A stretch of 10,934 bases of DNA from Candidatus Heimdallarchaeota archaeon (GCA_030671945.1 DAOVHJ010000051.1:1-10934), one strand, 5' to 3'. Counted from the stretch's first letter, positions 1 to 6,478 are shown. Numbers and translations: made by a program. Notes: generated by a model not told the origin, from the letters alone.

Positions 1-462
1 AATAAAAGGCAAAGGAACTACATCCAAAGTCATTGCATTTGGAATGCTAGTATCTGTTAAGTAGATTCGTTTTATAGATTTAATATTGTGAGCTTCAGCT
101 TGTTCATGAACCCATTTGTAAATTTCTTGTGGATTAATTTTTAAATTTTGAAGGATTTTTTCATTTTTATTTCCAACTAATCCTGTTTCATCGATTCGTG
201 CTAACTCAGCTTTTCTAAATTTTCTAAACATTACAATATATGAAAAAATAATCTGAACAATAAATATTCCAAGAGCAAATAAAATCCTCCATCTTTCAAA
301 ACTTGAAAAGAATTCAATAAATTCAAAGAATCCTTTATCATCTTCAAAGCTAATTTTAGAAGTAGCTGCTACTGCTATATGAAAGAAATTCAATAAGAAG
401 AATAAAATTCCTGTAGTAAATAATTTTATTCGAACTTTCAGTAAAACACTGTTTACAGCCAA
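1..462 (-). CDS. M48-family membrane metallopeptidase, N-terminal part (cut by window edge)
   Basis: The frame is open from a TTG at 460-462 to the window edge, giving 154 residues. The initiator is preceded by an in-frame TAA and by a GAGGG Shine-Dalgarno six bases upstream. Two hydrophobic segments are visible, at about residues 12-33 and 58-78. A soluble stretch follows, ending in IYLTDTSIPNAMTLDVVPLP, which resembles the conserved strand of HtpX/M48 peptidases (a 'D..iPNA' pattern) that lies just before the HExxH zinc helix. The zinc-binding motif itself would lie beyond position 1, so catalysis cannot be confirmed. Known M48 membrane proteases such as HtpX degrade misfolded membrane proteins with a cytoplasmic active site. 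Applying that role here is inference. The gene lies 117 bases downstream of the HEAT-repeat gene on the same strand and could be co-transcribed or have its own promoter. Confidence 0.7.
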   Translation of the reverse strand, partial: MAVNSVLLKVRIKLFTTGILFFLLNFFHIAVAATSKISFEDDKGFFEFIEFFSSFERWRILFALGIFIVQIIFSYIVMFRKFRKAELARIDETGLVGNKNEKILQNLKINPQEIYKWVHEQAEAHNIKSIKRIYLTDTSIPNAMTLDVVPLPFI

Positions 463-503
463 TTATTTCCCTCAGTATAATTGTAATATTTAGGAATAGA
501 TGA

Positions 504-520
504 CCTCGAACATTCCGAGG
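504..520. promoter_or_regulatory. Inverted repeat in the leader/promoter region of the M48 gene
   Basis: CCTCG at 504-508 pairs with CGAGG at 516-520 around a 7-base loop, in otherwise very AT-rich DNA. It lies 42-58 bases upstream of the TTG start of the M48 gene. On the minus strand a TATA-like CTTTATAAAA at about 567-576 could place a transcript start near 545, which would put the hairpin in a leader. A second weak box (CTAAATATTA, about 485-495) would place it upstream of the promoter instead. It may be an operator, a leader hairpin or chance. Confidence 0.3.
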
Positions 521-579
521 ATATTTTTCTACCAGATTAAAGTTCTTAATAAGTCTGTTTATTGAGTTTTATAAAGTTT

Positions 580-1266
580 TTACTCTTTATTGATTGCTTC
601 TAATAAATCTTTTTTAGATGAAAATTTCAATCTTTTTGCTATTTTATCAATTGCGTGCTTTGCACTATTTCTTATTCCTTCAGTCATATAGACATTATTT
701 GCAGAATAATGGATTAATAGCCCCACTGTTGATTTGTCTCCCACTTCACCTAAAGAATAAAGGATTTGAATGATTAATTCAATTGATTGCGGATCTCTAT
801 TTTTACCGATATCCTGAAGCATAGCAGTAAGTATTGGTTCAGCATCTTTCATCTCCATATAACCAAGACCCTCAGCAAAGATTAGTTTAAGATTGTGTTT
901 AGATGCTATCTCCACGGTATTTACTCGTTCATTAAATGCAGAAAGTAATCTATCAATAGCTTCTTTTCTCATATGTTTTACACAAGACTTTGAGAGTGCA
1001 TATCTTACTGTCCAATCATTCTCTTCTATGATTCTCGAAATTAATTCTTTTGGAATCTCAGAGTTCTTCATATAACCAAGAATTGAAGCTGCTCCTTTGC
1101 GAATATTTGCTTTATTATGAGTTATAATTAGGTCTTTGAATAATTCCTCTCCATTATCTTCTTCTGTGATTAGCTTTTCAATCATGGAAGCTTTTTGTTC
1201 CCAGTTTGTGTATTTATCTTCGATGACTTTGATTAGCTTTTTCTGTAATATGGTCTTTTTAATCAC
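580..1266 (-). CDS. HEAT-repeat protein
   Basis: This 228-residue protein has no signal peptide or membrane segment, so it is probably cytoplasmic. From about residue 45 to 212 it consists of paired amphipathic helices with HEAT/PBS-lyase-type signatures, for example IRKGAASILGYM (55-66), WTVRYALSKSCV (85-96), LKLIFAEGLGYM (126-137), IIQILYSLGEVGD (165-177) and IRNSAKHAIDKIA (198-210). HEAT repeats form curved protein-binding scaffolds, and no catalytic motif is visible, so the partner and process are unknown. The start is GTG at 1264-1266. No in-frame ATG precedes it before a stop at 1333-1335, the next internal Met is residue 28, and a weak GAGTG lies about 7 bases upstream. The gene is divergent from the membrane protein at 1362. 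The next gene on the same strand is the M48 peptidase, but a functional link is only positional. Confidence 0.72.
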   Translation of the reverse strand: MIKKTILQKKLIKVIEDKYTNWEQKASMIEKLITEEDNGEELFKDLIITHNKANIRKGAASILGYMKNSEIPKELISRIIEENDWTVRYALSKSCVKHMRKEAIDRLLSAFNERVNTVEIASKHNLKLIFAEGLGYMEMKDAEPILTAMLQDIGKNRDPQSIELIIQILYSLGEVGDKSTVGLLIHYSANNVYMTEGIRNSAKHAIDKIAKRLKFSSKKDLLEAINKE

Positions 1267-1308
1267 AATTGCACACTCGTAATTTGTGTAATTAATTCTT
1301 GGAAGAAA

Positions 1309-1323
1309 TACAAATATATCTTT
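1309..1323. promoter_or_regulatory. TATA-like element in the divergent region between HEAT and membrane-protein genes
   Basis: The 95-base divergent region 1267-1361 contains an AT-only block around AAATATAT (1312-1319). It reads as a TATA box on either strand. On the plus strand it lies about 45 bases before the TTG at 1362, so a transcript would start near 1340. On the minus strand it lies about 50 bases before the GTG at 1266. A single shared box for both directions is possible but not shown. Confidence 0.35.
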
Positions 1324-1361
1324 TCTAAGAATTCATATAAGATTTAATAAAGGAAATATTC

Positions 1362-1817
1362 TTGTTTGAGCTAGAAAAATCAAATGATTTGATAGATATG
1401 TCTTCAAATGAAACAGAAGAAAATGTGGATGATGAAACACCACAAGAACCAGTAATTGAAGAGAAGAAATCAGAAGATGAAATTGATTTAAAAATTAATA
1501 TGAATAGATGGGGAATTGCTTTCTTCATAATGTTTGCAGCGGTTATAAGTTACTTAATGATAGGAGCTATGGCAGCATTGCCACCTTTCATCTATAATGT
1601 CTTGGATCAAGAATTGTTAGTTGAAACTCCAGGATTGCTAACAGGTCTCTTAGTTGCAGCCTTGATTTTTCTCGGTTTAGGATTCTATTTTGGTTGGGTG
1701 AGAAAACAAAAAGAAACTGATGAAGATAAGACAATTATTGACTCAGAAAAAGAGACAAGCGATAAAGCAGTTATTTTCTCAGATTCATCTGAGAACAAAG
1801 ATAAAGATTCTACGTAA
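1362..1817 (+). CDS. Small two-pass membrane protein with acidic tails, unknown function
   Basis: This 151-residue protein is of no family I recognise. Residues 1-48 are hydrophilic and strongly acidic (runs of E and D, no Cys). Hydrophobic helices follow at about 51-72 and 92-112. The tail from about 113 to 151 is again highly charged and rich in D, E, K and S. The 20-residue segment between the helices contains Pro-Pro and would be short and exposed. With two passes, both charged tails would lie on the same side of the membrane, probably the cytoplasm given the basic GWVRKQK after helix 2. The TTG start at 1362 has an AAAGGA Shine-Dalgarno at 1349-1354 with 7-base spacing. An alternative ATG at codon 13 lacks such a site. 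The gene converges with the 111-residue protein, 24 bases between stop codons. No function can be assigned. Confidence 0.65.
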   Translation: MFELEKSNDLIDMSSNETEENVDDETPQEPVIEEKKSEDEIDLKINMNRWGIAFFIMFAAVISYLMIGAMAALPPFIYNVLDQELLVETPGLLTGLLVAALIFLGLGFYFGWVRKQKETDEDKTIIDSEKETSDKAVIFSDSSENKDKDST

Positions 1818-1822
1818 TCAGC

Positions 1823-1841
1823 AAAATATCAAAAAATGAAA
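1823..1841 (-). terminator. T-rich terminator candidate after the 111-residue protein gene
   Basis: Read on the minus strand, the bases directly after the stop codon at 1842-1844 contain T6 and T4 runs separated by two to four other bases. Archaeal terminators are often simple T-rich tracts of this kind without a hairpin. Confidence 0.4.
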
Positions 1842-2177
1842 TCAGGCGGAATAATCCTTCAATTCTATAAGTTTCTTCTGCCATTTTTCTGCAAGATCTT
1901 TTTTATCGATTCTATCATACAGATCTATTAAAACTTCGCAAATTTTCACCAAAGAATCTGTCCATTCTCCTGAATATTCAATTTCTTTTGGTTGGAAAGC
2001 TTCAAGTTCTTCTAAATTAATGTCAATTTTGAAGAAGCGATTGAATTCCTCAAAAGCTTCTCTTATATCGATTAAAGTCTCCATAAGTGTTCGCAATAAT
2101 TTTGCATCTTTATCAGAAGAAAGACGTTCTTTCATTCGATCTTCTATTAGTTGTAGTTTTTTCTCTAAATCTGACAA
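1842..2177 (-). CDS. Small helical (coiled-coil-like) protein, unknown function
   Basis: This 111-residue soluble protein is predicted almost entirely helical, with charged heptad-like stretches at about residues 3-50 (rich in E, K, L, I) and 80-107. A break around residues 60-72 contains Pro and an aromatic/Gly segment. There are no Cys pairs, membrane segments or recognisable catalytic motifs. It is probably a small cytoplasmic helical bundle, perhaps a partner-binding protein, though this is inference from composition only. The start is TTG at 2175-2177 with a good AAGGTG Shine-Dalgarno at 2186-2191 (8-base spacing). An upstream in-frame TGA rules out the ATG farther upstream, and the next internal Met is residue 15. 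It faces the membrane-protein gene tail-to-tail and lies 86 bases downstream of the dehydratase small-subunit gene on the same strand. Confidence 0.65.
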   Translation of the reverse strand: MSDLEKKLQLIEDRMKERLSSDKDAKLLRTLMETLIDIREAFEEFNRFFKIDINLEELEAFQPKEIEYSGEWTDSLVKICEVLIDLYDRIDKKDLAEKWQKKLIELKDYSA

Positions 2178-2263
2178 AATTCAAACACCTTGTTTTTCCA
2201 TTTAATAAACATCTATCATTAGTACTATTTCTTTTTTTTTAATGCGGACATTTTATTGAAAGG

Positions 2264-2797
2264 CTATTTCAAATTTTTCGCATATTCAAACAGATTTCCT
2301 GAATGATAAATATCAATTTGTACGTTTGACATGCCTTTTGCTTTATGTTCTTTATTTTTCGTGAGATTTTTTATCAAGCCAGTTTCGAGATTAACTTCAA
2401 TTTCATCTTTATTTTCGATGAATTTAATCTCATCAATCACATCAGCTTGTAATATTGGCATACCAGCATTTATTGCATTACGTTTGTAAATTGCCCCGTA
2501 TGATTTGGCTATTAGTGCTTGAACTCCAAGTGCAGAAAAACAATCAACTGCTTGTTGCCTCGATGAACCAGAACCAAAATTTGCACCTAATACTAAAATA
2601 TCTCCTATCTTTGCTTTCTTAGCAAAATCCTTCCATCCATCAAGATTATCAAATGCATATTGACCCATTTCATTGATATCAGTAATGTGGAGATACTTAT
2701 TGTGAAAAATCATATCAGTATCAATATCATCAATAGGTTCGGTTTTCTCATTTCTTATTACTAATGCTCTACCTTTTAGAATTACAGATTTCTTCAT
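2264..2797 (-). CDS. leuD: 3-isopropylmalate dehydratase / homoaconitase-family small subunit
   Basis: This 177-residue protein corresponds to the swivel domain of the aconitase superfamily, near the usual archaeal small-subunit length of about 160-170. Visible motifs are DIDTD (24-28), the substrate-specificity loop YLHI (35-38), GANFGSGSSRQQA (71-83) with the Ser/Arg of the active site, and SYGAIYKRNAINAG (99-112). With the large subunit it should dehydrate and rehydrate a 2- or 3-substituted malate, as in leucine or homocitrate-type pathways. The specificity loop normally reads YLRT in characterised methanogen homoaconitase and has hydrophobic residues in isopropylmalate isomerase. YLHI matches neither well, and the usual REHA is RQQA here, so the leuD name is provisional. 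ATG at 2797 follows a strong GGAGGAG, and the gene starts 15 bases after the large-subunit stop, indicating one operon. Confidence 0.75.
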   Translation of the reverse strand: MKKSVILKGRALVIRNEKTEPIDDIDTDMIFHNKYLHITDINEMGQYAFDNLDGWKDFAKKAKIGDILVLGANFGSGSSRQQAVDCFSALGVQALIAKSYGAIYKRNAINAGMPILQADVIDEIKFIENKDEIEVNLETGLIKNLTKNKEHKAKGMSNVQIDIYHSGNLFEYAKNLK

Positions 2798-2812
2798 TTT
2801 TTCTCCTCCAAA

Positions 2813-4078
2813 TCAAAGATTTTCTGGACTGATAATCTTACCGGCAAGGGCCGCAGCAGTTGCAGTTGCAGGACTACACAGATAAGTTAAACCAGCTCCT
2901 TGTTTTCCTTTGAAATTCCGGTTACCCGTTGAAACTTGCACTTCACCTTTTCCAGTCATTCCAATTTGACCAGAAGCACATCCCGCACAACCTGGATTAC
3001 TAACAAGTGCTCTCGCATCGAATAACGTTTGCAGGTCACCATTCTTAATCATATCACCAAGTACGGTTCTTGTTGCAGGAACAATTTTCATAACAGTATG
3101 TTCAGCAACTTGTTTACCTTTCAGCATTTCAACAGCTATTTTCATATCTTCATAACGACCATTTGTGCAGCTACCAAGAAAAGCAGAATCCACATGAATT
3201 TTGTCTTTTTCTAAAGATTCTACTTCAACTACATTATCAGGTTTAAATGGTAAGGCAATAAGTGGTTTCAAATCATTAATATCAATTACAACTTCTTCAA
3301 CATATTTTGCATCTTCATCAGCATAATAAGGAGTAAATTTACTTCTGGATCTAGTCTTAAAATAATCAATAATTTCTTGATTAGGTGGAATAAAACCAAC
3401 TATTCCCCCCATTTCTGTGACCATTGAAGCTAATGTTATTCTACCAGCAAAAGAGAGCTTATCGATAGCTTTTCCTTCGAATTCTATAGCTCGGCCAAGA
3501 GCACCTTTTGAAGTCAATTTCTTGATTACTGCTAGGGTTAAATCTTTTGCAGAACATGGAGCTTTTATTTCTCCTTCGATAATGACTTTCATTGTGGGAG
3601 GTACTTCAAACCAAGTTTTACCTGCCTTCATACCAAAAGCAATATCTTGATCACCCATACCTTGACCAAAAGAGCCAACACTTCCCATAATGTTGAGATG
3701 ACTATCTGTGCCTACAACTGTTGAACCTGGAACACTATAACCTTCCTCAATTAAAACATGTGAACCAATTCCCCATTCGGAATCAAAAACTCTAATACCT
3801 TCTTCTCTAGCAAAAAACCGAATGATTTGTTGATTTTCAGCATACCCTAAGTTATTTGCAGGAACTACACAATCAAAAGTAAAAACTGTTTTTTCTTTAT
3901 CTTCAAATTTTTCTTGATCGCCGTAATGTTTCTTTAAATTAAAAACAACATTTGCACCTGCAAAATCCCTCGCACTCCTCACATCTAAATCTAGCCAAAT
4001 AATATTACCAGGTTTAACTTCATCTTTAGAATGAGCTGAAAATATTTTCTCAATAACTGTTTGTCCCAAAGGCATCAT
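2813..4078 (-). CDS. leuC: 3-isopropylmalate dehydratase / homoaconitase-family large subunit (4Fe-4S)
   Basis: This 421-residue protein is the usual length for archaeal LeuC/HacA large subunits. The cluster ligands are clear: Cys304 in LGSCTNGR and Cys364/Cys367 in NPGCAGCASG, followed by STGNRNFKG (383-391). VVGTDSH (121-127) is the conserved substrate-side motif. It should bind a 4Fe-4S cluster and, with the adjacent small subunit, isomerise a malate derivative by dehydration and rehydration. By eye-alignment, two His positions conserved in classical members differ: the Asp-His pair is Asp69-Cys70, and GICHQ-type sequence is GIGSH (103-107). The exact substrate is therefore uncertain (isopropylmalate, homoaconitate, dimethylmalate or another). 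Two adjacent ATGs exist. The second (4073-4075) is better spaced, 5 bases, from the AGGAG at 4081-4085, while the first is only 2 bases away. It is first gene of a two-gene operon. Confidence 0.8.
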   Translation of the reverse strand: MMPLGQTVIEKIFSAHSKDEVKPGNIIWLDLDVRSARDFAGANVVFNLKKHYGDQEKFEDKEKTVFTFDCVVPANNLGYAENQQIIRFFAREEGIRVFDSEWGIGSHVLIEEGYSVPGSTVVGTDSHLNIMGSVGSFGQGMGDQDIAFGMKAGKTWFEVPPTMKVIIEGEIKAPCSAKDLTLAVIKKLTSKGALGRAIEFEGKAIDKLSFAGRITLASMVTEMGGIVGFIPPNQEIIDYFKTRSRSKFTPYYADEDAKYVEEVVIDINDLKPLIALPFKPDNVVEVESLEKDKIHVDSAFLGSCTNGRYEDMKIAVEMLKGKQVAEHTVMKIVPATRTVLGDMIKNGDLQTLFDARALVSNPGCAGCASGQIGMTGKGEVQVSTGNRNFKGKQGAGLTYLCSPATATAAALAGKIISPENL

Positions 4079-4381
4079 TTCTCCTGATTTAATGTTTCAA
4101 CTGTGATATGTGTTCTCAATTTTCATTTATTATTTTAAAATTTCTATAATCTTTTAATTCAAAATGATAGATAATATGACTTTTGCGAAATTTAGCAAGA
4201 ATTAAAAACAGAACAAAGTCATTTTATCCTAACATAGAAATTTAGTAATATAAGAAAAATCAGTAGTTTAAATAGAAAGTAGATTTAGAGAAGTGAAAGT
4301 TATTTATACTTGTTTGAAACAAACAAATTAATCACTTTAAAAATAAGATAAATTGATTGAATTAATTTCACGGTGGTCACA
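4079..4381. promoter_or_regulatory. Divergent intergenic region between leuC and dnaJ
   Basis: These 303 bases contain no convincing gene. For leuC (minus strand), an AT-rich TTTTAAAATAATAAAT at about 4125-4140 is the likely TATA box, with the Shine-Dalgarno AGGAG at 4081-4085. For dnaJ, TTATTTATACTT at about 4300-4311 is the likely TATA box. An 8-base inverted repeat (ATGACTTT 4176-4183, AAAGTCAT 4215-4222) with a 31-base spacer lies in between and could be chance in such AT-rich DNA. Confidence 0.5.
4310..4326. promoter_or_regulatory. Perfect dyad just downstream of the dnaJ TATA box
   Basis: TTGTTTG at 4310-4316 is followed after AAA by its exact reverse complement CAAACAA at 4320-4326. 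It begins directly after the predicted TATA box and covers the stretch before the expected transcript start near 4335. A repressor bound there would block initiation, which suits a stress-controlled chaperone gene. No binding protein is identified. Confidence 0.4.
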
Positions 4382-5497
4382 ATGAGTAGCTCAAAAAAAG
4401 ATCCGTATAATGTTTTAGGAATTCAGAGAAATGCCACTGATGATGAGATTAAGAAAGCCTACAGAAAATTAGCACGAAAAAACCATCCAGATGCAAATCC
4501 AGGAGATGAAGATGCAGAAACTCGTTTCAAGGAAGTTGCTGAGGCATATTCGATTTTAAGTGATCCCGATCAAAGAGCTGTTTATGATCGCTTAGGTTGG
4601 GGAGGTTTAGGAGCAACAGCTGGTGGAACTGGCGGGGATCCTTTTGCTGGTTTTGGTTTTGGAGATATCTTTAGTAGTATATTTGGTGATTTCTTTGGAG
4701 GGAGAACATCATCAAGATCTCGTCGACAATCATCTGGTCGAAGTATTCGTATTGTGATACCAATAACCTTTGAAGAAGCTGCCTCAGGTATTGAGAAAAA
4801 AGTTGATGTTAAAAAGAATGTAGTTTGTGATGTTTGCAAAGGTTCTCGAGCGGCAGGAGGAACAAGCCCTAAAAGATGTTCTGTCTGTAATGGATCAGGA
4901 GTTGAACGAATACAACAAAGAACTCCGTTTGGATATATGATTAATGAAACATCCTGTAGAAATTGCCAAGGATTAGGTGAAATTGTTGATCATCCTTGCC
5001 CCGAATGTAAAGGACGTGGAATGGTAGGAAAAAGCAAGAAAATTACTGTAAAAATTCCTGCAGGCATCAATAATGGTCAACGTCTTAGAGTATCAGGTGA
5101 AGGCGAACCAGGTCCTCGTGGAGCTCCACAAGGGGATTTGTATGTTGATATTCAATTGAAGAAACACAAATATTTCCATCGTGAGAGAAACGAGGTAATC
5201 TACGAACAAAAAATAAATTTCGCTCAAGCAGCACTAGGTGACACTATACTTGTTCCTACCTTAGTGAAAGGACAAAAAGCTAAAGTAAAGATTCCTTCTG
5301 GAACACAAAGTGACACTATTTTTAGATTAAGAGGAAAAGGTTTTCCGAACCTCCAAGGTTTTGGTAAAGGGGATATGCATGTTATTGTAAGAGTTGTAAC
5401 ACCAAAGAAATTATCAGCTAAAGAAAAAGAGCTGTTTAATGAATTACTGACTTTTTGGGATAAAAAGGATATAGAAGCCAAAAAGGGTAGTAAATAG
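4382..5497 (+). CDS. dnaJ: Molecular chaperone DnaJ (Hsp40, type I)
   Basis: This 371-residue protein is full length for DnaJ, the co-chaperone that stimulates DnaK ATPase and delivers unfolded clients. The domains are in canonical order. The J domain spans about residues 7-70 with HPD at 35-37. A Gly/Phe-rich linker at about 73-106 includes FAGFGFGDIFSSIFGDFFGG. The zinc-finger region at about 150-216 has four CxxC repeats (CDVC, CSVC, CRNC, CPEC), and the C-terminal substrate-binding domains run to the end. The first zinc repeat ends GSR instead of GxG, a small deviation. The start is ATG at 4382-4384, with GGTGGTC (4372-4378) acting as Shine-Dalgarno. A GTG three codons upstream lies inside that site and is less likely. 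dnaK and grpE, often adjacent in other archaea, are not in this window. Archaeal DnaJ is generally held to be of bacterial origin. Confidence 0.96.
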   Translation: MSSSKKDPYNVLGIQRNATDDEIKKAYRKLARKNHPDANPGDEDAETRFKEVAEAYSILSDPDQRAVYDRLGWGGLGATAGGTGGDPFAGFGFGDIFSSIFGDFFGGRTSSRSRRQSSGRSIRIVIPITFEEAASGIEKKVDVKKNVVCDVCKGSRAAGGTSPKRCSVCNGSGVERIQQRTPFGYMINETSCRNCQGLGEIVDHPCPECKGRGMVGKSKKITVKIPAGINNGQRLRVSGEGEPGPRGAPQGDLYVDIQLKKHKYFHRERNEVIYEQKINFAQAALGDTILVPTLVKGQKAKVKIPSGTQSDTIFRLRGKGFPNLQGFGKGDMHVIVRVVTPKKLSAKEKELFNELLTFWDKKDIEAKKGSK

Positions 5498-5502
5498 CGA
5501 TT

Positions 5503-6288
5503 CTAATTGGGATCAATTTTTTTCATTGCATCCAAATGATCATTGAAGGCTTTTTGCCACAATGCTCCACAAATAACAATGATAATGAAACCCGCACCAA
5601 ACATTACAACTGAAACCCATAAGAAAATACTTTGGAAAAAGAAGGTTTCGAACCCGTATGTTATGTTTAAAATCAATAGAGGTATAGCAGTGGGTAATGA
5701 GAGTAGAAATAGAATTAATCCTGTAAGATATACGCCAGAATGAGGGGATTTTGTAGGTGCGGTATCTTTACTTTGATTTTTTAGATGAAAATACAGCATT
5801 GAATATTTAGCAGTAGCTGCTGATAAAATATCGAAAACAATGGTAACTAAACCAAATATTCCAGCATACCAGGGACTATAGAAAAATCTATCACGAACCA
5901 TACTGTTGAAATTGGGGAAAAGCTCACCATCAGAAAGAATTGGTTCAGCGCCCATTTCAATTTTGTATTCCGATTGATGATTTTCTAAATCTCTTATATT
6001 TCTGAACATGTAAATAATAAATCCTAATCCTAAAGTCCAAACACCGAATAAAAAGTATAAGAAATATGTTCTCTTTTTCCCGTATTCACGTGTTTTTCTT
6101 GGGGTTGCTTGAGATATTTTACCTTTTGAAAATTTAACGTGTTTCCCTAAATTTACTAATTCTTTATTTTCAAGATCATAAGCTAGCTTTGTTTCACAAC
6201 CATTACAAGTAATAGTATAAATTCCATCCATAATTACTAAATTAGTATTGCAAATTGGACAGTTTTTGTATAAGGTGCTCTCACTCAA
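5503..6288 (-). CDS. Zinc-ribbon membrane protein (DUF4234-like), unknown function
   Basis: This 261-residue protein begins with a zinc-ribbon: CPIC at residues 10-13 and CNGC at 28-31. A basic linker (about 49-73) follows, then about four hydrophobic segments near 74-95, 140-166, 187-210 and 215-243. The segment around the first helix, FLYFLFGVWTLGLGFIIYMF followed by RNIRDLE, resembles DUF4234-type membrane proteins, which have no established function. The ribbon and basic linker are probably cytoplasmic. The start is TTG at 6286-6288, supported by a GAAGGGA Shine-Dalgarno about 7 bases upstream. The first internal Met is residue 20, inside the ribbon and after its first Cys pair. It converges on dnaJ with 5 bases between stop codons and is divergent from the SAM synthetase gene. 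No substrate or pathway can be named. Confidence 0.68.
   Translation of the reverse strand: MSESTLYKNCPICNTNLVIMDGIYTITCNGCETKLAYDLENKELVNLGKHVKFSKGKISQATPRKTREYGKKRTYFLYFLFGVWTLGLGFIIYMFRNIRDLENHQSEYKIEMGAEPILSDGELFPNFNSMVRDRFFYSPWYAGIFGLVTIVFDILSAATAKYSMLYFHLKNQSKDTAPTKSPHSGVYLTGLILFLLSLPTAIPLLILNITYGFETFFFQSIFLWVSVVMFGAGFIIIVICGALWQKAFNDHLDAMKKIDPN
5505..5523 (+). terminator. Terminator of dnaJ
   Basis: A short stem AATTG (5505-5509) / CAATT (5514-5518) with a 4-base loop runs into seven T residues (5517-5523), starting 8 bases after the dnaJ stop. It overlaps the last codons of the converging gene. The stem is weak, but the T-run alone is typical of archaeal termination. Confidence 0.5.
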
Positions 6289-6344
6289 CTTTGAATCCCT
6301 TCAGAATTACTTTTATTAAGAGAAAATAGCTTAAAAAAGATTTT

Positions 6345-6384
6345 GAGGTACTGGACTTTTGTACCTCGAAGAATGATATTCGAG
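6345..6384. promoter_or_regulatory. Two overlapping inverted repeats between the zinc-ribbon and SAM synthetase genes
   Basis: GAGGTAC (6345-6351) pairs with GTACCTC (6361-6367), and CTCGAA (6365-6370) pairs with TTCGAG (6379-6384). The two stems share 6365-6367, so in RNA they would be mutually exclusive, and in DNA they make adjacent dyads. They lie 40 bases upstream of the TATA box of the synthetase gene and so outside its transcript. A minus-strand TATA-like ACTATAATAAAG (about 6390-6402) would start a transcript near 6370 and place the first stem in the zinc-ribbon leader. Confidence 0.4.
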
Positions 6385-6423
6385 AAAACTTTATTATAGT
6401 GACTATTTACAAACATTGTTTAG

Positions 6424-6437
6424 CTTATAAATATATA
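6424..6437 (+). promoter_or_regulatory. TATA box of the SAM synthetase gene
   Basis: CTTATAAATATATA is a strong archaeal TATA-box match. A transcript starting about 25 bases downstream, near 6457, would have a leader of about 20 bases holding the AAGGAAG Shine-Dalgarno (6464-6470), 8 bases before the TTG start. Confidence 0.6.
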
Positions 6438-6478
6438 AAGAAAAAACACTATAGTATTATTTTAAGGAAGTAATAACA

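Noticed and set aside
2230..2240. Run of ten T residues on the plus strand, terminator-like
   Set aside because: No plus-strand gene ends nearby; the last one stops at 1817. On the strand transcribed here the run reads as A residues, so it is not a terminator for leuD.
2264..4078. Aconitase-X type phosphomevalonate dehydratase pair of the archaeal mevalonate route
   Set aside because: The large subunit has the classical aconitase cluster motif (C...CxxC with SCTNGR) and the small subunit the LeuD-type GSGSSR and AIYKRNAINAG motifs, which differ from the aconitase-X family.
4176..4222. 8-base inverted repeat with a 31-base spacer in the leuC-dnaJ region as an operator
   Set aside because: In DNA this AT-rich, an 8-base match at such a distance is expected by chance reasonably often, and it does not align with either predicted TATA box.
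4582..4839. 85-codon minus-strand frame inside dnaJ
   Set aside because: It is antisense to the glycine-rich and zinc-finger parts of dnaJ. The lack of stops follows from the codon composition of dnaJ, and there is no initiation site.
6345..6384. SAM-sensing riboswitch for the SAM synthetase gene
   Set aside because: The stems lie upstream of the strong TATA box at 6424-6437, so they are not in the synthetase transcript, and they lack the multi-helix layout of known SAM riboswitches.
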